Shown: piece by piece, positions 1 through 5,709 of the stretch
Position numbering within the stretch: the stretch's first letter is position 1
How the letters are laid out: every line of letters starts with the position of its first letter
From: Candidatus Zixiibacteriota bacterium
Lineage (GTDB): Bacteria; Zixibacteria; MSB-5A5; SM1-73
Reading direction: 5' to 3'
Assembly: GCA_020341875.1 (NCBI GenBank)
Contig: CP070839.1
Span: 1,527,967 to 1,535,348 of the forward strand
DNA length: 7,382 nt
Program-made: the position numbers and the translations under genes
The notes under the pieces: model-generated
What the model was told of the DNA's origin: nothing
Database searches by the model: none
The model's input: only the letters and a program-made list of their open reading frames with translations

Positions 1-1141
1 CGGGTGCGTGCAGGGTTCCGCTTCCGGGTCCGGCATTGGCCATGGAGTTGCAGACCACGATTCCGAGCTGCGCGGCGATGTCTGCTGCAATGGTTGTTAC
101 CGCGGTATTGCCATCCATGTGGGAGTAGGAGTACCAGTCGATATAGGCCAACGAACTGGAGATGACGCCCGCACCGATGCTGTCTGCCCACTCCATTCCT
201 GCCATCCAGTTGTCCTCCTCGATGGGCTGCTCCATGGAGACGTCCTCGGTCTTTGCTATTATGAAGTCGGCACCGTATGCCGGACCGTATAGATATCCCG
301 GTGCCACTCCGCCAAGAGCCGACCAGGTCAGCGTGCCGTGGTTATGCGCGGATGAGGGATCACCGGGCTCATTCTGGGTGTTGCCGTCGTCATTGACGAA
401 ATCCCACTCGGCCAGAACGCGGCCCTCCGAGTATGCCTGCTGAAAAGCCTGGTGGTCTATTCGGAAGCCGGTATCCAGCATGCAGACCAAGACCCCCTGA
501 CCGTAATACCCCATGTTGTGAACTGCCGGAATGTTCAACTGCTGAAGCTGGCCATAGGATGCGCCATAGTTAAGATCCGGCGACCCCTTACCCTGAAGAG
601 ACTCATCGGGCGGAGCTTCTATTCTGACCGGTTTCCTCTTCCCGGCCAGTACCGGCTTTATGGAGCGAACAAAGCTCAATTCGGATATCTTATCCACTTC
701 GCTGACAGGAACCTCGAAGCTGGCAGCGTTAAGCCATCTGCTTCTGTGCCTGAACTTGGCCTTGAAATCCGTTATCCGGTTGATATAGGCCTGGTTCACC
801 GGAAGATCACAGAAGTCGACCAACGACTGCTTCCGGGTCTTGGCCCTGCGCCGGGCTGCCCTCGGGGTCAACGTATTGCTCGCCTGAGTCATTGCGGATC
901 GGAAACTCTCCATGTCCACGAACCCCTTGTCCGTGAAGAAGACCCATACTTTGACCTTGTCCTGCCGGGATAGTCCTGCTAGGTGCTGCTCGAATTTCAC
1001 AGAAACGATGGGATCCGTTTTGGGCGAATACAAATTCGGCTCCTGCGGAACCTGAGCGCTTATGTGAGAGTCCGCGGCGCCGACCAGGCAGAGAGTGACA
1101 AAGAGCAAGGCAAACCTTTTGAGGCAACTAGAGGCTGACAT
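1..1141 (-). CDS. Secreted S8 family (subtilisin-like) serine peptidase, N-terminal part, truncated by window edge
   Basis: Reading leftwards from ATG at 1141-1139 gives 380 uninterrupted codons to the window edge. Residues 1-30 form a secretory signal: a basic start (KR), a hydrophobic run LLFVTLCLVGAA, and cleavage near GAA/D or SAQ/V. Residues 62-166 look like an I9-like prodomain with WVFFTDK, LTPRAARRR, DLPVNQAYI and RWLNA, a pattern I recall from FCB-group subtilases. The catalytic domain starts near 195. Asp223 in LDTGF and His268 in HNHGT are two of the catalytic triad, and Asn369 in ANAGP fits the oxyanion-hole Asn. The catalytic Ser and any C-terminal sorting domain lie beyond the edge. 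The start is supported by an AAGGAG ribosome site 8 bases upstream. It probably acts outside the cell or in the periplasm; the substrate is unknown. It is divergent from the pil operon and there is no evidence of a functional link. Family assignment is firm; whether it is active cannot be judged here. Confidence 0.9.
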   Translation of the reverse strand, partial: MSASSCLKRFALLFVTLCLVGAADSHISAQVPQEPNLYSPKTDPIVSVKFEQHLAGLSRQDKVKVWVFFTDKGFVDMESFRSAMTQASNTLTPRAARRRAKTRKQSLVDFCDLPVNQAYINRITDFKAKFRHRSRWLNAASFEVPVSEVDKISELSFVRSIKPVLAGKRKPVRIEAPPDESLQGKGSPDLNYGASYGQLQQLNIPAVHNMGYYGQGVLVCMLDTGFRIDHQAFQQAYSEGRVLAEWDFVNDDGNTQNEPGDPSSAHNHGTLTWSALGGVAPGYLYGPAYGADFIIAKTEDVSMEQPIEEDNWMAGMEWADSIGAGVISSSLAYIDWYSYSHMDGNTAVTTIAADIAAQLGIVVCNSMANAGPGSGTLHAP

Positions 1142-1149
1142 AGTGACTA

Positions 1150-1155
1150 CTCCTT
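1150..1155 (-). promoter_or_regulatory. Ribosome binding site of the S8 peptidase gene
   Basis: On the minus strand the sequence AAGGAG lies 8 bases before the ATG at 1141. This near-consensus Shine-Dalgarno site fixes the start of the protease gene and agrees with the signal peptide beginning right after it. Confidence 0.75.
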
Positions 1156-1214
1156 ATATAAGAGAATACCAGCAAAACAGCCGACGTGCTCATGCGCAAG
1201 CCACGAGACAGAGA

Positions 1215-1231
1215 CCGGAAGAGACTTCCGG
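1215..1231. repeat. Perfect 7-bp inverted repeat in the protease gene leader
   Basis: CCGGAAG-AGA-CTTCCGG is a perfect 7-bp stem with a 3-base loop, 74 bases upstream of the protease start codon. No T-run follows on either strand, so it is not an intrinsic terminator. It could be a leader hairpin in the protease mRNA or a protein-binding dyad; neither is shown. Confidence 0.45.
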
Positions 1232-1505
1232 GGCTGGGCAAGACTAACCTCCGACTTATTCTTCCCTTTATTTACGTAAGAGGCGCGGCACTTCGATTGT
1301 TTTTATTCTCCTTCAGATAGAGACCACGTGAGTCACCGGGGGATTCATCGGCAGAATTTGCTCTGTAATGTATCGGGCCGACCCTTCTTTTTCTTCGTTC
1401 CACCATAATCGGGGACCGATGGACGCTTAGATCCGGCTCCGGAGAGCGAAAATCGGGATTCCAGTCAGGTCTTCCTCCGTCTGCTTTTATTCGAAATGAG
1501 TACGT

Positions 1506-1520
1506 GTTGGTAAGACCAAC
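1506..1520. promoter_or_regulatory. Putative GntR-family (FadR/PdhR/LldR-type) operator, perfect palindrome
   Basis: GTTGGTAAGACCAAC is a perfect palindrome, 6 + 3 + 6. Its core TTGGTNNNACCAA has the spacing and half-sites known for FadR-subfamily GntR repressors such as PdhR and LldR (general form TGGTNNNACCA). A second TTGGT at 1524-1528 can pair with ACCAA at 1515-1519, so in RNA two mutually exclusive hairpins could form. No gene starts close by: pilM begins about 420 bases to the right and the protease about 365 bases to the left. No regulator gene is in the window. The sequence match is real; regulatory function is inferred. Confidence 0.4.
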
Positions 1521-1648
1521 CTCTTGGTTAATGGTGATGGAGGAGGGAGATTATCTAAGGCCAGGTTCTTCACCTCACAGTTTGAAGGTGACCCCGAGAG
1601 ATTGGGTGGGCCTTTCTCTCCTCTCATCTTGCTTGGTGAGGAAGACTG

Positions 1649-1692
1649 AAGCACCGGCCGCTATGTCCGTCCCGATCTGACGGGATGTGCTT
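1649..1692. other. Nested hairpin, possible structured RNA element
   Basis: An outer stem AAGCAC (1649-1654) / GTGCTT (1687-1692) encloses an inner stem TCCCG (1670-1674) / CGGGA (1681-1685) with a 6-base loop. The left arm between the stems (1655-1669) stays unpaired as an asymmetric internal loop. No T-run follows, so termination is unlikely. It matches no riboswitch or RNA family that I recognise. Strand and function are unknown, and chance pairing cannot be excluded. Confidence 0.25.
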
Positions 1693-1865
1693 TGAGATGA
1701 ACCAGAGATCAATTCGATTTCAGGTAAAGAGACTAAGGTTCCCCTGCTCCGTGCCGATTGTAATTTATGAAGCACGTACCGTAGAGGTCAGAGCATAAAG
1801 CGAGGGATGCCGTTGCTTACCACCACCAAAATTTTCTTGGGGGACTTAAGGTTTGGGCAATTTCA

Positions 1866-1894
1866 GCCGAAAAGACAAGTAGTGTGATTTCGGC
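1866..1894 (+). promoter_or_regulatory. Hairpin in the probable pilM leader
   Basis: GCCGAAA (1866-1872) pairs perfectly with TTTCGGC (1888-1894) around a 15-base loop, ending 44 bases before the pilM start codon. It lies where the 5' untranslated region of the pil operon is expected. I checked for the class I cyclic-di-GMP riboswitch, which often controls pilus genes, and did not see its conserved core. The role is therefore open: an mRNA leader structure, or a dyad site overlapping the promoter. Confidence 0.35.
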
Positions 1895-1938
1895 ATCGTC
1901 AGGTCTGTCAGTGAAAACTAAAAAAAGAGACGCACATT

Positions 1939-2991
1939 ATGAAGTTAGGGAAAAAGAAAAGGACCGTAGCGGGCCTGGATCTGGGTGCTTCCTCCATTAA
2001 GTTGGTGAAGCTGGAGGAGAGATCTGGGAGTTTCGCCCTGACCTCCTTAGGCATGAGGGAACTGCCGCTGGAGGTTGTGGTGGACGAGGAGATCAAGGAC
2101 AAGGACACGGTGATCTTCAATCTCCAGAGCCTGGTGGATCAGTGCGATCCGAAGTTGAAGGAGGTGGCCATATCCATCTCCGGGCACGGGGTGATCACCG
2201 ATAAGATCACCATGGATCAGAAGAGCGGAGCCGAGGCGGAACAGGCCATTCTGTTCGAGGCGGAACAGAGAAGTCCCTTCGACGTGGAAGACGTGACCAT
2301 GGACTATCACGTGGTCAACGAGAACGAAGAGATCAAAAAGATGGACGTGCTCTTAGTCGCCGCCAGAAACGAGTTTCTGAATTCGTACGTAGAGCTGGTG
2401 GCCGAAGCGGGCTTAAGGCCGGTGATCGTGGACACCGATGCCTTTGCCATCCTCAACGCCTATGACATCAACTACGAGCTTGACCCGGAGAAGGTGACCG
2501 CGTTGATGGATATCGGATTCGACACCACCAGCATCACCTTCCTGAAAAACGGGCTGTTTCATTCCACCAGAGACTTGGCCAGCGGGGGAAGGCTGATCTA
2601 CAACTCCATAATGAAGGAATTTCGGATCAATCAGGAGCTGGCCATGAAGACCATCAAGGGGGAGATGGGATCCTCTATTGATCAGGACATGCTCAAGGCC
2701 ACGGTAGTCACGGCCTCCGAGGAACTGATCTCCGGTCTGGAGGTGGCCTTCTCCTATTTTAAATCCACGGCCAAGGTGCCGCAGGTGGATTGGATAGTCC
2801 TCTCGGGCGGCGGGGCGTTGATTCCTTTCCTGCCAGAATTCGTACAGTCAAAGTTGAACGTTCCCATCGAGGTGGCCAATCCCTTACGGAACATAGAGTA
2901 CGATCCCGAGATCTTCAAAGGCGTCCAGCCAGACAGAATAGCACCTCTTCTTGCCGTCTCGGTTGGGCTGGCTTCGAGAAAGGCAGAATAA
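1939..2991 (+). CDS. pilM: Type IV pilus assembly protein PilM, actin-like ATP-binding protein
   Basis: This 350-residue protein is full length for PilM. It is a cytoplasmic actin-fold protein that docks on the N-terminal tail of PilN and couples the inner-membrane alignment complex to the pilus motors. The fold is visible in the phosphate-1 loop DLGASSIKLV (14-23), the second phosphate region DIGFDTTSIT (191-200) and the adenosine-binding glycine motif LSGGGALIPFL (288-298). The PilM-typical stretches RSPFD (111-115) and the segment around EAGLRPVIVDTDAFAILNAY (156-175) are also present. The basic start MKLGKKKR precedes the first strand. The ATG at 1939 has only a weak purine-rich site, AAGAGA, upstream. 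It is the first gene of the pilMNOPQ operon, and pilN begins one base after its stop codon. All three nucleotide motifs are intact, so no sign of decay. Confidence 0.96.
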   Translation: MKLGKKKRTVAGLDLGASSIKLVKLEERSGSFALTSLGMRELPLEVVVDEEIKDKDTVIFNLQSLVDQCDPKLKEVAISISGHGVITDKITMDQKSGAEAEQAILFEAEQRSPFDVEDVTMDYHVVNENEEIKKMDVLLVAARNEFLNSYVELVAEAGLRPVIVDTDAFAILNAYDINYELDPEKVTALMDIGFDTTSITFLKNGLFHSTRDLASGGRLIYNSIMKEFRINQELAMKTIKGEMGSSIDQDMLKATVVTASEELISGLEVAFSYFKSTAKVPQVDWIVLSGGGALIPFLPEFVQSKLNVPIEVANPLRNIEYDPEIFKGVQPDRIAPLLAVSVGLASRKAE

Positions 2992-2992
2992 C

Positions 2993-3721
2993 ATGGCCAA
3001 GATCGAAATAAATCTGCTCCCCAGGGAGCTGAGAAAAAGGCGACCAGGCATTTCTTTCGACAAGAGCCTGACTCTTGTCGCTGGTTTAGCGGTAGTCCTG
3101 GTGGTTGCGTTCGTGGGGATCAACGTGTTTCAAAGCATGAAACTCAGGGCTTTGAACGACGACATAGCTGAGGCACAACGACGGGCCGAGGAGTTGAGGA
3201 AGAACATAGAACTGGTAGATGCCTTAACCGACGTCAAAGACAAGGTCTTACAGAGGATGTCTGCCATAGAGGCCCTGGACAGAAATAGAGCGGTGTGGGT
3301 CAGGGTGCTGGAAGATCTGACCAGAAGGGTTCCGGATTATCTGTGGCTCTCCCTCTTAGAGGAAAAGGAGTCGCCAAGCGCCGCAGTGCCGGATTCAGGA
3401 GTGGACAGCACCACCCTTCTGAGCCAATCCTCCTCTCCGGCCCAAAAGAGGGTAACCATGGAGGGGTACAGTTATTCTCTGAACGGCCTGGCCTCATTCT
3501 TGATTGAGTTGATCGGCTCACCCTATTTCAAGAACATGGAGTTGCAGTACGTGAAAAGGGCGGAGATGGAAGAGCGTAAGACCTTCACCTTCCAGCTGGT
3601 GGGAGATCTTTACTACGTGCCGGACTTCGAGGGCCTAGATGCCGATACAGCAGTCCACGAGCTAGCCTCCACCCATGAGACCAGAGACACCGAGATGAAC
3701 CTGGCTGCCGGGAGGGAATAG
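2993..3721 (+). CDS. pilN: Type IV pilus inner-membrane alignment protein PilN
   Basis: A 242-residue bitopic inner-membrane protein. The cytoplasmic tail MAKIEINLLPRELRKRR carries the INLLP motif (6-10) that inserts into PilM. A membrane span covers 26-46, followed by a coiled coil (about 48-90) and a periplasmic ferredoxin-like domain with RRVPDYLWLS (111-120) and the segment starting VTMEGYSYSLNGLASF (154-169). The frame extends upstream to a TTG at 2951, but ATG at 2993 is preferred. It has AAAGG 9 bases upstream, it starts right after the pilM stop, and it puts the PilM-binding motif at the N terminus as in the family. A Ser- and Pro-rich, low-complexity insertion (about 122-152) splits the periplasmic domain, and an acidic tail of about 30 residues ends the protein; both exceed the usual PilN length of about 180-210. 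PilO follows with no gap. Confidence 0.95.
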   Translation: MAKIEINLLPRELRKRRPGISFDKSLTLVAGLAVVLVVAFVGINVFQSMKLRALNDDIAEAQRRAEELRKNIELVDALTDVKDKVLQRMSAIEALDRNRAVWVRVLEDLTRRVPDYLWLSLLEEKESPSAAVPDSGVDSTTLLSQSSSPAQKRVTMEGYSYSLNGLASFLIELIGSPYFKNMELQYVKRAEMEERKTFTFQLVGDLYYVPDFEGLDADTAVHELASTHETRDTEMNLAAGRE

Positions 3722-4312
3722 ATGGACTTAAAGGATCCCAAAACACAAAAGTATCTTCTGGGAGGTCTGGTGATCTTCCTGGCGGTTTATTTCTGGTATG
3801 CCAGGATTTACACCAAGAAGGCCGAATTGATCCAGCAAAAACAGGTACAGTACGAGTATCTGCTCTCCGACTTGAAGAGCGTGGAGATGAAGGCAAAGAG
3901 TTTTGAGAGCCTGAAGGAGGAATACCACAAGCTGCTGGAGAGATATCACCGGGTGGAGCGGCTGCTGCCGGAAGAGGAGCAAATCCCTCTGTTTTTGATT
4001 CAGATGCACTCCGCGGCGCAGACCAACAGAACCGGAATCATGCAGATTATTCCGGAAGCGCCGATGTCCGAGGGCTTCTACAATTCGAGCTCCTTCGACA
4101 TAGAGCTGACCGGATCATATCATAGGTTGGGGAGTTTCTTCAGCAACGTAGCCAATTTCCCCTTCCTGGCAAATGTTTCCGGTGTGACCATAGCAGCACT
4201 GCCAGAAGAGGAGCAGAAGGGCCCGGAGAAGGACAAAAGCATCGCCGCGTCGCTGAAGCTTACCACTTACTATGTTAGGGAAGAAGAGAGGCTTAAAGAG
4301 ATAGAATTCTAA
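3722..4312 (+). CDS. pilO: Type IV pilus inner-membrane alignment protein PilO
   Basis: A 196-residue bitopic protein, normal for PilO. A short cytoplasmic N terminus leads to one membrane span (11-27), a long charged coiled coil (31-80) and a periplasmic ferredoxin-like domain. Family features are LLPEEEQIPLFLIQMHSAA (81-99), a typical PilO entry into the globular domain, and FDIELTGSYHRLGSFFSNVANFP (125-147). It pairs with PilN through the coiled coil and the globular domain to make the PilN/PilO heterodimer that carries PilP and PilQ. The start codon directly abuts the pilN stop, with GGGAGGG 5 bases upstream, so translation is probably coupled. The C-terminal part (160-196) is strongly charged and predicted to be flexible. 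Confidence 0.94.
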   Translation: MDLKDPKTQKYLLGGLVIFLAVYFWYARIYTKKAELIQQKQVQYEYLLSDLKSVEMKAKSFESLKEEYHKLLERYHRVERLLPEEEQIPLFLIQMHSAAQTNRTGIMQIIPEAPMSEGFYNSSSFDIELTGSYHRLGSFFSNVANFPFLANVSGVTIAALPEEEQKGPEKDKSIAASLKLTTYYVREEERLKEIEF

Positions 4313-4324
4313 AAAGGGTGATAC

Positions 4325-5695
4325 ATGAGAATGAATCCTCTGATCAGGCTGTCCTGTGCCGCACTGGCATTTCTTTTTGTAGGCGCTTTTGTCCTTACCG
4401 CCGACCCGGCCCTGGGCAGCAGCCGAATACAGAACATCAGCCTGAAGAAGGAAGGAAACTTCACCAAGGTTACGGTGTACGCGGATAAGCCTTTTGAGTT
4501 CTCTCACTTCACGGAGGAGGCCAAAGGAGGCAAGCCTTACCGGCTGATCATCGACTGCCGGGATGCCATCTTTGATCTGCCCCAAAACAACTTCAAAACC
4601 GGGCTTCCGGCGGGAACCATAAAGACCATTCGCACCAGCCAATATCAGGCAGCGCCTGAGCGGATCGTCAGAGTGGTACTGGACATGAAGGCTCCGGCGG
4701 TCTACAAGGTAGCGGAGCCGGAGACGGATTACGAGGCCAACATCGCCATCTTCACCGCCAAGGACCCCGATTTTGCCTTATGGGTGGCAGTGCTGGAGGG
4801 TGAGAAGGATCAGAAGGTGTCGAGAGAAGAACGAGGGCCCGATCTCTCCCGTACCGAGAAAGCTCCGGTTCCGGTAGAGGAACCGATGTCCGATCGGACA
4901 GGAGCTCTTCTTCACAGCCCCGAGCAATCTGCCGGCCAGACCATGGCTGGGAAAGAAGTAGCCGAGACTGTGGAGAAGACGGGAGTCTACCGGCGAGCGG
5001 TTTCCTACGCAGATACGGGTGAAACGGTTTTCCCTGCGGGCAGGAAACCAGTGCTGTTGTCCCGGACAGAATCCGATCTCCAGGATGTCACCAAGAGGGT
5101 AGTTGAAGAGCCGCCGCAGACGCAGTTGACCCCATCGCCGGTTTTCTGGGGTCCGCAGCCGAAGAAGGAGACCGGAACAGAGGAACTGTCTGAGGAGAAG
5201 ACGACGACGGCTGCCAAGGTGGAAGGGGAGAAGGCCCCGGAACGGACCGCCAGCGCGATCGAGAAAGGGATCGGCAAAATCCTGGGCCCTGAGCCGGTTG
5301 TTGCCAGGGAAACCATACCGGCCCCGGATACGGCGATGGTCATTCAGGGTAGGATGGAGGCGGAGCTTTCCGTGGTTCCCCAGCGAAGATTGGTGCAATA
5401 CAACCCCGTGACCGACAGGGACGTCTTCCTTCCGCCTACTGAGAAAGAGGAGATGAGTTTCGGCGAGGCGCCCCTGCCTCTTTTTGAGAACCTGAAGCTT
5501 GTCGGAATTCTGAAGGACAAGCAGGGGAATCGAGCTTTGTTGGAGGATGGGACAGGCTTCGGCTACATTCTGAGCAGCGGGGAGAGAATCAGGAACGGAT
5601 ACGTAATGGCTGTTGAGGACGACCGGGCGACATTTCACGTTGAGGAATACGGTGGATATCAGATAATGGTCCTGGTACTTAATCCAGAATATTAA
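4325..5695 (+). CDS. pilP: AMIN domain-PilP fusion, periplasmic type IV pilus secretin-linking protein
   Basis: 456 residues in three parts. A signal peptide (1-31, cleavage after ALG) has no lipobox, unlike classical lipoprotein PilP. Residues 34-142 form an AMIN domain: IQNISLKKEGNFTKVTVYADKPF at its start and LIIDCRDA plus RIVRVVLDM inside. This peptidoglycan-binding domain normally sits at the PilQ N terminus. Residues about 150-355 are a charged, Pro/Glu/Lys/Thr-rich linker. Residues 357-456 are PilP/GspC homology-region-like, with YNPVTDRDVFLPP, LKLVGILKD, GNRALLEDG and GYILSSGERI; this domain contacts the PilN/PilO dimer and the secretin N domains. The gene occupies the pilP place between pilO and pilQ. 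Start: ATG 4325 with AAGGG ending 6 bases before it; ATG 4331 is an alternative. Usual PilP is about 170-180 residues, so this is far longer. Domain calls are from motif recognition, not a profile search. Confidence 0.85.
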   Translation: MRMNPLIRLSCAALAFLFVGAFVLTADPALGSSRIQNISLKKEGNFTKVTVYADKPFEFSHFTEEAKGGKPYRLIIDCRDAIFDLPQNNFKTGLPAGTIKTIRTSQYQAAPERIVRVVLDMKAPAVYKVAEPETDYEANIAIFTAKDPDFALWVAVLEGEKDQKVSREERGPDLSRTEKAPVPVEEPMSDRTGALLHSPEQSAGQTMAGKEVAETVEKTGVYRRAVSYADTGETVFPAGRKPVLLSRTESDLQDVTKRVVEEPPQTQLTPSPVFWGPQPKKETGTEELSEEKTTTAAKVEGEKAPERTASAIEKGIGKILGPEPVVARETIPAPDTAMVIQGRMEAELSVVPQRRLVQYNPVTDRDVFLPPTEKEEMSFGEAPLPLFENLKLVGILKDKQGNRALLEDGTGFGYILSSGERIRNGYVMAVEDDRATFHVEEYGGYQIMVLVLNPEY

Positions 5696-5709
5696 AAGAG
5701 AGGTAAGTG

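Larger units (their letters stand above)
1142..1938. other. Long divergent intergenic region without a convincing gene
   Basis: This 797-base stretch separates the divergent protease and pil genes. The pil genes themselves are packed with gaps of 0-14 bases, so the length is striking. Short open frames exist (minus 1272-1406, plus 1531-1680, minus 1575-1775 from GTG), but none combines a good ribosome site with a recognisable protein. I found no tRNA-like or rRNA-like sequence. It holds several perfect inverted repeats: 1215-1231, 1408-1420 (ATCGG-GGA-CCGAT), 1432-1443 (TCCGG-CT-CCGGA), 1506-1520, 1570-1591 (TCACCT/AGGTGA), 1649-1692 and 1866-1894. I could not pick out a clear sigma-70 promoter for either flanking gene. 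It may carry two leaders, a small RNA, or a decayed gene. Confidence 0.6.

Noticed and set aside
452..973. Plus-strand 173-residue open frame
   Set aside because: Antisense shadow of the S8 peptidase prodomain, whose motifs prove the minus-strand reading.
1272..1406. Minus-strand 44-residue open frame (MVERRKRRVGPIHYR...)
   Set aside because: No Shine-Dalgarno site before its ATG, no recognisable domain, and chance frames of this length are common.
1531..1680. Plus-strand 49-residue open frame just after the GntR-like palindrome
   Set aside because: The purine-rich GGAGGAGGGAG lies inside the frame rather than upstream of a start codon, and the peptide looks like no known protein.
1575..1775. 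Minus-strand 66-residue open frame
   Set aside because: It needs a GTG start without a ribosome site, has low-complexity composition, and overlaps the nested hairpin region; no family recognised.
1801..1938. Cyclic-di-GMP riboswitch or sigma-54 promoter upstream of pilM
   Set aside because: Neither the conserved riboswitch core nor a GG-N10-GC element was found; GGATGCCGTTGC at 1804-1815 has the wrong spacing.
1142..1938. tRNA, CRISPR array or insertion sequence in the intergenic region
   Set aside because: No T-loop or cloverleaf, no regularly spaced direct repeats, and no transposase frame or terminal inverted repeats seen.
2951..2992. Upstream TTG start for pilN adding 14 residues
   Set aside because: It would overlap pilM and push the PilM-binding INLLP motif away from the N terminus; ATG 2993 has a good ribosome site.
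4778..5638. Minus-strand 286-residue open frame opposite the pilP-like gene
   Set aside because: Shadow of the low-complexity linker; composition is Arg/Leu/His-rich and nothing supports a start or family.
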